This document shows, piece by piece, positions 42,316-51,351 of a stretch of DNA of 64,000 bases (the stretch's first letter is position 1; every line of letters starts with the position of its first letter). The notes beneath the pieces were generated by a model. It searched no databases and was not told where the DNA came from. It saw nothing but the letters and a program-made list of their open reading frames with translations. A program made the translations under genes and the position numbers. The stretch is from CAIYXB01 sp038146805 (GTDB lineage: Bacteria > Cyanobacteriota > Vampirovibrionia > LMEP-6097), in assembly GCA_038146805.1 (NCBI GenBank), contig JAYQSH010000005.1, positions 806,001 through 870,000 on the forward strand, in the 5' to 3' direction.

Positions 42316-44898
42316 TTATTCAAGTTCCTCAAAAGGCTCTTCATCAAATTCTGGCTCTTCTATAGCTGCAGAATTTACTAAAGCAAGTTGTTCACTACCA
42401 TCTGATTTATCTATGATATCAGCTGCCGCTTGAATTTCACTGTCTTCTTCAGGTTTGATGATTGGTGTAATATTTACTACGCTATCATCTTCTTCAAGTC
42501 TTTGTACTTTTACACCCGTTGCCATTCTTGATTGGAACGGAATGTCAGAAACAGTTTGACGAACGATGATTCCATTTGCTGTAGCAATAATAAATTCATC
42601 ATCATGATTAACTATTCTAATTGTGGCAAGTTTGCTTTTAGCTGTTTTAAATTTGGTTCCAATTAAACCAAGTCCACCTCTACCTTGAACTCTAAATTCA
42701 GATATTTTGACGCGCTTACCAAAGCCATCATTAGTAATCACTAATAAGTTTGCATCTTCATCATCTGAATTAATAACATCAAATCCAACTAATTCATCAC
42801 CATCTCTAAGACTTATAGCTTTTACACCTTTAGCGGTTCTTCCCATTGGTCTAACATCACTTTCGCTGTAACGAATTACCATGCCGTCTTGAGTACCCAA
42901 AATAAAAGTTTGTGTACCATTAGAAATTCTTACCCAGCTTAATTTATCCTCTTTATCAAGGTTGATTGCAATGATTCCAGATTTTCTAACAGATTCAAAA
43001 TCAGCTAAAGAGGTCTTTTTAATTGTGCCTTGTTTAGTTAACATGCTCAAGTAAGTACCTTCATCAAAATCTCTTGCTGGAATCACAGCCGTAATATTGT
43101 CCGAAGACTTGATATTAATAAAGTTTACTAAAGCTTGACCTTTGGCTTGTCTACTTCCTTCAGGTAGGTCATAAACTTTTGTTGAGTAAACTTGCCCTTT
43201 ATCAGTAAAGAATAAAAGCGTATCATGCATAGAGGTCACAAAGAAATGTGCCAAATCATCTTCATCACGAGTTTTGATACCACCCTTACCCTTGGTTGCA
43301 CGTCTTTGTCTTTCAAATGTAGTAAGTGGGATTCTTTTTACGTAACCCTGTTGAGTAATAAAGACAGCCATTTTTTCATCGGCAATTAAATCTTCCATGC
43401 TCATGTCACCATGGTCATGAACAATTTTTGTTTTTCTTTCGTCAGCAAATTTTTCAATAATTTCTTGAGTTTGTTCTTTGATTACATCAAGTTTCAACTG
43501 TCTACTTGCAAGTAATTTATTTAAAGCTTTGATTTTCTTCTCAAGTTCTTTTGCTTCTTTTTCTAGCTTCTCTTGTTCTAAGCCTGTTAACCTTCTTAAC
43601 TGCATGTCGAGAATTGCAGTCGCTTGAATTTCGGTAAGTTTAAATTTCTTCATTAAGTCTGCACGCGCAATCTCAGTTGTTTCAGAATTTTTGATTAGCT
43701 TGATAACTTTATCAATATCGCCAATAGCAACAAGTAACCCTTCAACTATATGCAACCTTGCTTCTGCTTTTTCAAGGTCAAATTGAGCTTTTCTGGTAAT
43801 TACTTCAACTCTAAATTCAATAAACTCTCTTAAAATTTCAGGTACGCTTAATTGGCGAGGCTTACCTCTAACAAGCGCAACAATATTTACAGAAAAGTTT
43901 TGTTGTAATTGAGTGAATTTTAGTAAGTTATTCAAAATCACTTGTGGGTTAGCGTCACGTTTTAATTTGATAACAATTCTTGTGCCATCGCGTCCTGATT
44001 CATCGTTAGCATCTGAGATACCAGTGATTCTTTCATTTTTAACAAGGTCGGCAACTTTTGTGATAAAGGCTTCAGCACCAACTAAATAAGGCAATTCAGA
44101 AATAATAATTGCTGTTTGTGAAGAAGTTTTACCCTTAGCAATTTCCTCAATTTTATAAGTACCTTTTTGAGTTATGCTGCCGCGACCAGTTTCAAAATAG
44201 TCTTTGATTCCTTTGTTACCAACAATACTGCATCCAGATGGAAAGTCTGGAGCTTTGACAATTTTATTTAAATCATTTGAAGAGATATCAGGATTATCAA
44301 TAATCGCAGTAACACCTTCTAAAACCTCTCTTAAATTGTGAGGCGGGATATTTGTTGCCATACCAACAGCGATACCTGTTGTGCCATTTACTAATAGCAT
44401 TGGTATTCTTGAAGGTAAAACTTTTGGTTCTTGTAAAGAGCCATCAAAATTATCTGTGAAGTCAACAGTGTTAGATTCAATATCACTTAAAATATTCGCG
44501 GTAATTTTTTCTAATTTACACTCGGTATATCTCATTGCCGCAGGACCATCGTCTAAGCTACCGAAGTTACCGTGACCATTTATAACTTTGTATCGAGTAC
44601 TAAAAGGCTGCGCCATTCTGACTAATGAATCATAGACAGCAGTATCACCGTGCGGGTGATACTTACCTAAAACTTCACCTACAACACGCGCACATTTCTT
44701 GAAAGGTTTATCGTGGTGCATTGCCATGTCGTGCATTGCAAATAAAATTCTTCTGTGTACTGGCTTTAAACCATCTCTAACATCAGGTAATGCACGAGAT
44801 ACAATAACTGACATCGCATAATCGATAAAACTTTGTTTCATCTCGTCTTTGATGCTGATATCGTTAATTTTTCCGCCGGTTCTAAATAAATCTTTCAT
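42316..44898 (-). CDS. gyrA: DNA gyrase subunit A
   Basis: 860 residues. Breakage-reunion domain with SFIDYAMSVIVSRALPDVRDGLKPV, the active-site Tyr in AAMRYTECKL, and RVVGEVLGKYHPHGD. The C-terminal beta-pinwheel has six-blade repeats, and the GyrA-box region reads QRRATKGKGGIK. An acidic C-tail (DEEPFEELE) is present. Together with GyrB it introduces negative supercoils. The promoter TTGGCT-17-TATATT ends 5 nt before the ATG, so the start is leaderless or nearly so. gyrB is not in the window. Confidence 0.96.
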   Translation of the reverse strand: MKDLFRTGGKINDISIKDEMKQSFIDYAMSVIVSRALPDVRDGLKPVHRRILFAMHDMAMHHDKPFKKCARVVGEVLGKYHPHGDTAVYDSLVRMAQPFSTRYKVINGHGNFGSLDDGPAAMRYTECKLEKITANILSDIESNTVDFTDNFDGSLQEPKVLPSRIPMLLVNGTTGIAVGMATNIPPHNLREVLEGVTAIIDNPDISSNDLNKIVKAPDFPSGCSIVGNKGIKDYFETGRGSITQKGTYKIEEIAKGKTSSQTAIIISELPYLVGAEAFITKVADLVKNERITGISDANDESGRDGTRIVIKLKRDANPQVILNNLLKFTQLQQNFSVNIVALVRGKPRQLSVPEILREFIEFRVEVITRKAQFDLEKAEARLHIVEGLLVAIGDIDKVIKLIKNSETTEIARADLMKKFKLTEIQATAILDMQLRRLTGLEQEKLEKEAKELEKKIKALNKLLASRQLKLDVIKEQTQEIIEKFADERKTKIVHDHGDMSMEDLIADEKMAVFITQQGYVKRIPLTTFERQRRATKGKGGIKTRDEDDLAHFFVTSMHDTLLFFTDKGQVYSTKVYDLPEGSRQAKGQALVNFINIKSSDNITAVIPARDFDEGTYLSMLTKQGTIKKTSLADFESVRKSGIIAINLDKEDKLSWVRISNGTQTFILGTQDGMVIRYSESDVRPMGRTAKGVKAISLRDGDELVGFDVINSDDEDANLLVITNDGFGKRVKISEFRVQGRGGLGLIGTKFKTAKSKLATIRIVNHDDEFIIATANGIIVRQTVSDIPFQSRMATGVKVQRLEEDDSVVNITPIIKPEEDSEIQAAADIIDKSDGSEQLALVNSAAIEEPEFDEEPFEELE

Positions 44899-44903
44899 TT
44901 GTG

Positions 44904-44932
44904 AATATAGTAATTTTACTATATATAGCCAA
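44904..44932 (-). promoter_or_regulatory. Promoter of gyrA
   Basis: Minus strand: TTGGCT (44927-44932), 17 bp, TATATT (44904-44909), 5 nt to the ATG. No Shine-Dalgarno. Confidence 0.55.
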
Positions 44933-45031
44933 CAATTAGGCTTGAGACACTTCGGACCGTGTCATTTTTGTCTCATTTTATTTATCTCTTAAGGATTCGC
45001 TAATTTGTCTCATCTAATATTTTCTACAAAA

Positions 45032-45062
45032 ACAAAAAAACCAAACTCTAAATAGAGTTTGG
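45032..45062 (-). terminator. Rho-independent terminator of the HU gene
   Basis: On the minus strand the hairpin CCAAACTCTA / TAGAGTTTGG (45041-45050 and 45053-45062) is followed by seven T's (45034-45040). It is 26 bp after the HU stop. Confidence 0.85.
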
Positions 45063-45087
45063 CGATTTTGTTGATTTTAAATTTCAA

Positions 45088-45366
45088 TTATTTACTTTTT
45101 ACGTAATCTTTGAATTGTTTACCAGCTGAAAAAGCAGGAACACTTGAAGCAGGAATTTGAATTTCTTCTCCAGTTCTTGGGTTTCTACCAGTTCTTCCTT
45201 TTCTATCTTTTTTAGAGTAAGTGCCGAAACCAGTTAAAGTTACTTTTTCACCTTTAGCTACTTGAGCTTTAATTTCGTCAAGTAAGCTTGTTACAACTTC
45301 TTCTACTTGCTTTTGACTCATTCCTAAATCATCAGCGATTTTTGCAACTAATTCACCTTTATTCAT
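45088..45366 (-). CDS. HU-family DNA-binding protein
   Basis: 92 residues. MNKGELVAKIADDLGMSQKQVEEVV and the arm GFGTYSKKDRKGRTGRNPRTGEEIQIPASSVPAF are textbook HU/IHF; the FxAGKxFKDYV end is present. It bends DNA and compacts the nucleoid. Shine-Dalgarno AAAGGAG about 10 nt before the ATG, with a longer 5' leader than most genes here. HU versus an IHF-like paralogue is not resolved, but the sequence is closest to HU. Confidence 0.93.
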   Translation of the reverse strand: MNKGELVAKIADDLGMSQKQVEEVVTSLLDEIKAQVAKGEKVTLTGFGTYSKKDRKGRTGRNPRTGEEIQIPASSVPAFSAGKQFKDYVKSK

Positions 45367-45562
45367 CTTGGATAATCTCCTTTAGTTTTTTTTAGAGTGC
45401 TTTAATACTGCACCTATAGTGAAATTACTATAAAAACCTGTTTCTGGGCAAGTTTTCTAGCATTATTTTTTAAAAAAAGACAAATAAACATAAAAAAAAG
45501 TTCATTTTCAGTGTATAATTGCCCTTGAGAGTATGTATTGACGCAAAAGCTCAAGATAATTT

Positions 45563-46480
45563 ATGGATTTAGGTGGAATTAACCCAAACTCTTTTAACCC
45601 TTTGAACAAAGGGGCGTCAACTAGTGCAGAATTAGAACCATTAGTGAAATTGATTGCAACTCGTTTGGGTGTTTCTGATTTTACGGCATTTCGAGTTTTG
45701 AGAAAGTTTATGGCTGGTGCTAACGCAAGTACCTTTTCTGAAATTTCAAGTTTTGTCAATAAGTTTTTAGGAGACACAACTAATCAAAGACAAGTAAATG
45801 AGCTGGCAAAGGATTTACAAAATTTACAAAATAATCCAGAAGCAAAAGAGCAAAATTTTAAACCTGTAATTGAAAGATTGCAGTATGGTTTAGTGCAAGC
45901 TCGACAAAATATTCAAGTGCAACAAGCAAGTGCTCAGCAAATCAATGCTCAAGATCGCTTTGTGGCAGCAACTCAGGCAAAAACAGTAAACCCTTCTACT
46001 GAGTTGGTACAAAGTCCAAAAAACTTTGCCTCATGGCTTGTTAATAATAAAGCCGCTTTTATTTTACTGAAATCAAATCCTGATTTAAGTTCTCTATTGC
46101 TGGCTTTGCAAAACCCACAAATCCAAAAATCGCCAGCATTGTTTTCACAACTTGTTGCTTTGATTTCTCAAATACTTAAATTGAAGTCAGGTAAATCATT
46201 GACCGAAGATATTGATGAAACTAAAAAAGAAGAATTTGAAAAAGAAGAAATGACAAATTACCTTGATAAACAAAGCGCACGTGTCAGTGACTTGAAAGAA
46301 ACGGTTGGCGTCAATAAAGTTTCACACCTAAAAGATTTTTTACTCGAAGCAGAAAGATTTGCGGAAGAAGAAATTGCTAATTTATGGTCTTTGACTTTGA
46401 AAAAAGAAAAAGAACTAGAAAGGAAATTAAAAAAAGAATTTGGTAAATTTAAACAAAAGAAACAAGACGAAAATGAGTGA
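45563..46480 (+). CDS. Unknown helical protein upstream of an O-methyltransferase
   Basis: 305 residues, not recognised. No signal peptide or membrane segment. Helical throughout, with Gln/Ala/Lys-rich stretches, and a strongly charged coiled coil at the C-terminus (EEEIANLWSLTLKKEKELERK). The style resembles the low-complexity flagellar-cluster protein at 29615, but I see no specific motif. A TATAAT box lies near 45509-45514, giving a leader of about 40 nt. Its 3' end overlaps the methyltransferase gene by 8 bp, so the two are coupled. Confidence 0.6.
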   Translation: MDLGGINPNSFNPLNKGASTSAELEPLVKLIATRLGVSDFTAFRVLRKFMAGANASTFSEISSFVNKFLGDTTNQRQVNELAKDLQNLQNNPEAKEQNFKPVIERLQYGLVQARQNIQVQQASAQQINAQDRFVAATQAKTVNPSTELVQSPKNFASWLVNNKAAFILLKSNPDLSSLLLALQNPQIQKSPALFSQLVALISQILKLKSGKSLTEDIDETKKEEFEKEEMTNYLDKQSARVSDLKETVGVNKVSHLKDFLLEAERFAEEEIANLWSLTLKKEKELERKLKKEFGKFKQKKQDENE

Positions 46481-47111
46481 TTACAGAACAGCATTAGTAG
46501 AGTACATTAGTGATAATTTTGCTCCTGAAGATATGGTTTTAAAAAATATTCTTGAACAGCAAAAAAATGGTGGTGGTCCAATGATGAATATTGGTCCAGA
46601 CCAAGGAAAATTTTTGTATTTATTGGTGAAACTTTTAAAACCTAAGTCAATATTAGAGATAGGATCTTATTATGGTTATAGCGCAGTTTGGTTAGCAAGA
46701 GCGCTGAGTGACGGGCATTTAACTTGTGTAGAAAAATCACAAAAACAATGTGAAATCATAGAAGCTAATTTAAAAGCTGCTAGTTTAGAAACAAAAACAA
46801 ATGTCATGCAAGCATCTGGAATAGATGCCATGCAAAGTTTTATTCAACAAGAAAAATTTTTTGATTTAATTTTTATAGATGCTGATAAAAAAAACTATCC
46901 AAATTATTTTCATAATGCTTCAATGCTTTTAAAACAAGGAGGAGTTTTGCTTGTTGATAATTGTATTTGGGATGGCAAAATTTTAGATACAAATCCAGAT
47001 GAACAAACTCAAGCAATTAAAGACTTTAATTTAGCTTTAGCTCAATCAACAGATTTTGATTCTACTTTATTGACTATTCAAGATGGGCTCTGTATGGCAA
47101 TCAAAAACTAA
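46473..47111 (+). CDS. SAM-dependent O-methyltransferase (COMT-like family 3)
   Basis: 212 residues from the ATG at 46473, which overlaps the previous stop. Class I methyltransferase fold: SAM-binding LEIGSYYGYSAVWLARAL, acidic LTCVEKSQKQCEIIE, metal-binding FDLIFIDADKKNYPNYF and LLVDNCIWDGKI. This is the caffeoyl-CoA/catechol O-methyltransferase-like family common in bacteria; the substrate is unknown. The upstream in-frame ATG at 46440 would add 11 residues inside the preceding gene and is less likely. Confidence 0.88.
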   Translation: MSDYRTALVEYISDNFAPEDMVLKNILEQQKNGGGPMMNIGPDQGKFLYLLVKLLKPKSILEIGSYYGYSAVWLARALSDGHLTCVEKSQKQCEIIEANLKAASLETKTNVMQASGIDAMQSFIQQEKFFDLIFIDADKKNYPNYFHNASMLLKQGGVLLVDNCIWDGKILDTNPDEQTQAIKDFNLALAQSTDFDSTLLTIQDGLCMAIKN

Positions 47112-47115
47112 TTAT

Positions 47116-48015
47116 TTATAACTCGTCAGAACTTAACCATGCACTAAGTGTGCCTGCAATTTGTTTGCCTTTACAAAGCTCTCTGTTGGCTTTTGCTAAA
47201 AGCCTTGTTGCTGGTCGTGAATCTAAAACGGTTCTATTGTTTTTATCAAACTGCTCTAAATAAAAATTGCAAGCTTGAACCGTTAAGCCGTCAAGTGTAG
47301 ATAAACCATAAAATCTACATGCAAAAGGTCTATGTTCATGGATTTGACAGCTTTTGCTTTCACTCAAAAAAGGGCATTCGTGAGCAAAATTATTTGGATT
47401 CATTTCTTTTTTATCCTGCTTGTCTAAGTCAATTAAATTTAATTTTTCAGCAAATTGAACTTGGTGTTCAAGTTGGTTTTTTTGTGCTTTTTCTACAAAT
47501 TCTCTAATATCAACTTTAGTTTTTATATATTCAAATTCCAGTTTAGTTACTAGTGGCGGAGTGTAGACACAACAATCAACACATTTATTTCTAAAACAAG
47601 TTTCTTTGTCAATTTTTCCTTGATTTTCTACTTGTGCTTGCAGCTCAGCAATTTCTTGATATACAGTTGCTAGTTTTTCTTGATAATTATTTTCATCAAA
47701 AACAATTTTAGTTTCTAGTAGTTCTAGTTTGTAATTGATTTTTTCTTGTTGGTAGTTACTAAAATCAAGTTGTAAATCATCATCTATATTTTTAAAAAAA
47801 TCTTTGACACTACTAAAGTCAATATTTTCTTTTAGTTCTTGATGAATATAAGCAAGCTCTTTACTGATTTTATTTGCTATAAAATCTTTGATTTCACCAA
47901 TGGAAATATCTCGTGCATTAATTTCTTGTTTTTGACTTAGTTTATAGTAAATTTTAAATGCTTTAAGAGCAAAGCTATCAAGCAAATGTGGTTTTTTTCT
48001 TGAAAAATAAATCAA
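47116..48015 (-). CDS. YkgJ-family Cys-cluster (zinc or Fe-S binding) protein, probably frameshifted at its 5' end
   Basis: 299 residues as read from TTG at 48015. The C-terminal domain has the CxxxCxxC cluster family pattern: CFRNKCVDCCVYTPPLV, then CPFLSESKSCQIHEHRPFACRFYGLS. Eight or so Cys could hold zinc or an Fe-S cluster. The N-terminus is extended and helical. Upstream, another minus-strand frame from ATG 48139 (MSANYQFKNLSSGLKEL ... EFNKIDLFFKKK) joins this one at a T7 run (47992-47998); removing one base gives a single 340-residue protein. The true gene is therefore probably 47116-48139. Confidence 0.72.
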   Translation of the reverse strand: MIYFSRKKPHLLDSFALKAFKIYYKLSQKQEINARDISIGEIKDFIANKISKELAYIHQELKENIDFSSVKDFFKNIDDDLQLDFSNYQQEKINYKLELLETKIVFDENNYQEKLATVYQEIAELQAQVENQGKIDKETCFRNKCVDCCVYTPPLVTKLEFEYIKTKVDIREFVEKAQKNQLEHQVQFAEKLNLIDLDKQDKKEMNPNNFAHECPFLSESKSCQIHEHRPFACRFYGLSTLDGLTVQACNFYLEQFDKNNRTVLDSRPATRLLAKANRELCKGKQIAGTLSAWLSSDEL

Positions 48016-48176
48016 TTTTGTTAAATTCTTTGTTTTTAAAATCTTGCATTAATAATTTAAGTCTTTCTATGCTAGCTTCCTCTTGAATTAATTCTTTTAA
48101 TCCAGAGCTAAGGTTTTTAAATTGATAATTAGCAGACATTTAAAAGTTTTTTCTTTTTATTTATGCCTCCCTTTGC

Positions 48177-48182
48177 TATATT
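48177..48182 (+). promoter_or_regulatory. -10 box of fmt (leaderless start)
   Basis: TATATT exactly 7 nt before the ATG at 48190. No Shine-Dalgarno; the -35 is only T-rich. Confidence 0.45.
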
Positions 48183-48189
48183 TTTAACT

Positions 48190-49188
48190 ATGAAGGTAAT
48201 ATTTATGGGCACTCCAGATTTTGCAGTGCCAGCTCTAAAAAAAATATTTACTACAAAGAATCACGAGTTATTGTTTGTGATTACTCAGCCTGACAAAAAA
48301 ACTGGACGTAAACAAATTCTAACTGCACCCAGTATAAAAAACTTTGCTATTGAAAATAACATTGAGTTTTTTCAACCTGAAAATATCAACAAAGACCTAG
48401 AACTACTTGAAAAAATCAAAACAATAAAACCGGATTTGATGATTACTGTTGCTTATGGACAAATTTTAAAACAAGAAATTTTGGATATTGCGCCAATTGT
48501 AAACCTACATGCAAGTTTATTACCTTTGTATAGAGGACCTGCTCCCATTAATTGGTCTTTAATTAATGGTGATAGAAAGGTTGGCGTGACTACCATGCTT
48601 ACTGCAAAAGGTGTTGATACTGGTGATATGCTTTTGAAATCATCTATAGAAATTGATGACTATATTAATTCTAATGAGCTAACAGATCTTCTTGCGGACT
48701 TGGGTGCTGATTTATTAATAAAGACTCTTGATGAGTTTCCTTTACTCAAAGCTGAAAAACAAAAAACCATAGAAGACCCGGCATTGCAGTATGCACCTTT
48801 CATGGATAAAAACTTAGGTTTGATAAATTTTTCGCAAGAGTTTTTAGTTTTAAAATCAGCTAATCCAAAGCAAGATTATTTTTTAAATAAAAAAATTAAT
48901 TCAGCAAAAAATATTCATAACCTTGTGCGCGGTCTACAACCATGGCCGGGAGTGTCTTTTGACTTTAAAGAACAAAAAATCATTTTACTTGAAACTGATT
49001 TTAGTGAAATTGACGATAGTGCAAGTCCCGGAAAAATCATAGAAATAAATAAGCAAGAAAAATCTTTTTATGTGGCAACACAAAAAGGTGCCTTAATCAT
49101 AAAGCGCCTAAAACCCCAAGGAAAAAAAGAGTTAGACGCTTTAGATTGGTTGAACGGTCAAAGACTTAAATTAGGCGACAGTATGTAG
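48190..49188 (+). CDS. fmt: Methionyl-tRNA formyltransferase
   Basis: 332 residues from the ATG at 48190. The start at 48163 would include the -10 box in the coding region and is rejected. Formyl-tetrahydrofolate-binding domain: VIFMGTPDFAVPALKKI and the catalytic block NLHASLLPLYRGPAPINWSLINGD; the C-terminal tRNA-binding OB domain follows (NLVRGLQPWPGVSF). It supplies fMet-tRNA for initiation. There is an insert around residues 235-250 (KSANPKQDYFLNKK). No def gene is adjacent. The stop overlaps the convergent gene at 49171 by 18 bp. Confidence 0.94.
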   Translation: MKVIFMGTPDFAVPALKKIFTTKNHELLFVITQPDKKTGRKQILTAPSIKNFAIENNIEFFQPENINKDLELLEKIKTIKPDLMITVAYGQILKQEILDIAPIVNLHASLLPLYRGPAPINWSLINGDRKVGVTTMLTAKGVDTGDMLLKSSIEIDDYINSNELTDLLADLGADLLIKTLDEFPLLKAEKQKTIEDPALQYAPFMDKNLGLINFSQEFLVLKSANPKQDYFLNKKINSAKNIHNLVRGLQPWPGVSFDFKEQKIILLETDFSEIDDSASPGKIIEINKQEKSFYVATQKGALIIKRLKPQGKKELDALDWLNGQRLKLGDSM

Positions 49189-49524
49189 TTGAGGCTGTTC
49201 GTTGCCTTTAGATGATGCAGGAACTGTTTTAAGAGCAACAGTTCCTGTCTGTAAAGGAGAAGTGTTTTGAGCAACTTGTGCTGTCTGTTGTGTAACAAGC
49301 CTTGCTCCAATTTTTTGCCAAGCTTGATTTGCATTATTTGCTTGACTTCGATTTAACTGAGTTGGAACAAAGCTATCAATTCTTGGAGTGGCATTGGGAT
49401 CTTGCGTTTTGCTAACTTCTTGTAAGCCACGTGCAACCCTTGATGAGCCAAGCCCTGCTGCAGCTGTTTGTGCTGCTAAGTCATTTGTTGCTGTTGCTAT
49501 TAATGTAATTGCTTCAGGTGCCAT
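49171..49524 (-). CDS. Small Ala/Thr/Gln-rich protein, unknown
   Basis: 117 residues of low complexity, no motif, no signal peptide. Starts MAPEAITLIATATNDLAAQ; the C-terminal half is disordered (Gln/Thr/Ser/Pro). Its ATG lies inside the end of a 54-codon gene (49514-49678), so the two appear translationally coupled. Its 3' end overlaps fmt. The supporting evidence is the coupled start and intact frame only. Confidence 0.45.
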   Translation of the reverse strand: MAPEAITLIATATNDLAAQTAAAGLGSSRVARGLQEVSKTQDPNATPRIDSFVPTQLNRSQANNANQAWQKIGARLVTQQTAQVAQNTSPLQTGTVALKTVPASSKGNEQPQLHTVA

Positions 49525-49678
49525 AATATCTTTTTACTTCTTCTAAGTGTAACCTTTGTAGTTCTTCAATTTCTTCTTGTGTTCTGCCAGCAATAAAGTC
49601 TCCAACTCCTTGTCTAGCATCATTGATTATGTTATTAATTCCGCATATTCCTCTTGTTATTGTATTCACTATATCCAT
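49514..49678 (-). CDS. 54-residue small protein
   Basis: Too short for usual ORF calling. Translates MDIVNTITRGICGINNII ... FIAGRTQEEIEELQRLHLEEV, ending RYYGT. A strong Shine-Dalgarno (AGGGGA, 8 nt before the ATG) and an 11-bp overlap with the start of the next gene support it as real. Amphipathic N-terminus followed by a charged helix; function unknown. Confidence 0.5.
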   Translation of the reverse strand: MDIVNTITRGICGINNIINDARQGVGDFIAGRTQEEIEELQRLHLEEVKRYYGT

Positions 49679-49821
49679 TTTCAATCCCCTTTGATTATTA
49701 ATAAAATATGAATTATAAATTAAATATTAACAATTCCTTGCCAAGATAGCAATCTGTATTTACTGCAATTTCTACCCAAATTAAAAAAACTTTAGTTTAA
49801 TGAGGAAAAGGTCTTCAATTT

Positions 49822-49965
49822 TTACATATCTTCAGGTCTAATTTCTTCGCCTTCATCGTTAATCCCGGGCATTATCTTAGAAAAGACAAAAAAGAACATT
49901 AAGCCCACAAAACTTAATGCTGAAAAACCTAAAACTACACCTTTCCACATGCCTTCAAAGATCAT
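49822..49965 (-). CDS. 47-residue single-pass membrane protein
   Basis: Sequence begins MIFEGMWKGVVLGFSALS, continues through a hydrophobic helix (FVGLMFFFVFSKIM) and ends with an acidic tail (NDEGEEIRPEDM). Its ATG overlaps the hemY stop (ATGA), a typical coupled arrangement. Function unknown; membrane location is inferred from the helix. Confidence 0.5.
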   Translation of the reverse strand: MIFEGMWKGVVLGFSALSFVGLMFFFVFSKIMPGINDEGEEIRPEDM

Positions 49966-51342
49966 GTCTCAATCATAGCACCTCTATTCTCTATAAGTTT
50001 TTTCGTTAGTTTTGAGCTATTTTCAATAGTGTCAGTTATTGAAACTCCATTTAAATAATTACCAATTAAAGCTAAACAAGGTTCTTTTGTTAGTTCGCTA
50101 GAAATGATTTTTTGTGCTTGCCAATAATCGTTGTTGTATTGAGGTATGGCTCTTTCAATCAGTTCGCTGTGAATTAGATCACAAGTGAATTGTGTCGAAA
50201 TTTTGTTTTGTAAGATTTCTTGTAATTCTTCTTGTGCAATTTTTTCTAGTTCTGCTTTATTAAAATCTAATATCTGCGGATTTTTTGCACCACCTAAAAA
50301 ACTCAAAATAGTGTTTTCTTCTTCGAGTTTACGCTCTTCAAATAATGAGGAGCAAAAATACTGCCTAAAGTAAAATGACCTTGGTTAGTGTTTAAAAATC
50401 CAAAGGCATTAAAGAAATCCGAACTTACTTTTTCCTTTATAGAAAAAGCTGATAAAAAAATAGGAGCATAATAAATTTTCGCTAATGCTTCACTAAGTTT
50501 TGTGTTGAAATTTTTTAGTGCTCGTGCACTTGCAAAAGACGGACATGCCAAAATTAGTTTCTCACAGTAATAGACATTGTTTTCTTGGGCGTTAGTCGTT
50601 ACTTTAAAAAGATTATTTTCTTTTTTGACATCAACTAATTCTTGTGAAAATTGAAAATTCTCTATACCTAAAAATGTCCCAAGTTTTAAGCATAGCTCCT
50701 CAAGACCATTTTTAAAACTAAGGCTTTTGATTTGTTTATTCGGTTTTTTCTTTTGCAAAAAACCTTTTATTACCGAGGAGTGCTTCTCTTCAAGTTCTTT
50801 GATTGAGCTCATACAAGCCTGCATATTTAGTTGTTTTATATCACCGCCCCCTACGCCTTGTAAAGCTGGTGCAATAAGGTATTGAGCTACTTCTTTACCA
50901 AAGCGGCGCTCAAAAAAATCATAAACACTTTCATCTTCAATATCTGCTTTTTTATAAATGGCTCTTGTAAAATTTTTAACTTGGCTTCAAGGCTAATTAA
51001 TTTTGAAAATAAAATTTGTAAAGGGTTACTCGAAACTTCATGAAAGCTCAAACCTTTAAAAATATATCTTTTGTTTTTCTTGAGTTCGCTAGAAAGAGTC
51101 ATGTCTTGAAGTCCAGCAACCTGAATTAATTTTTCAAGTTCACTAGATTTGTTTAAAACAGTGTTTGGACCAAATTCAATTATGCTGTTTTTGTATTTGT
51201 GACTTTTCCAGGTTCCAGCAATTCGATTTTGTTTTTCTAGAATTAAATAATCAAGATTTTGTTCTTTCAGTTTAACTGCGGCAGTGAGGCCTGCGATACC
51301 AGAGCCGACAATAATATATTTTCTGTGATTTTTGCTAGACAT
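49962..51342 (-). pseudogene. hemY: Protoporphyrinogen oxidase (HemY type), two frameshifts
   Basis: Three successive frames make one FAD enzyme: YIIVGSGIAGLTAAVKL and IAGTWKSH with EFGPNTVLN (51342-50950); then ADIEDESVYDFFERRFGKEV, QGVGGGDIKQLNMQACM and the substrate domain (to ~50342); then LSFLGGAKNPQIL to the C-terminus. Adding one base at the T6 run 50948-50953 and one at 50340-50342 gives 460 residues, the normal size. This enzyme oxidises protoporphyrinogen IX in haem synthesis. As read it would be non-functional, which is surprising unless another oxidase or imported haem is used, or the indels are errors. It follows the SIMPL gene closely. Confidence 0.8.
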
Positions 51343-51351
51343 GACTAATGT

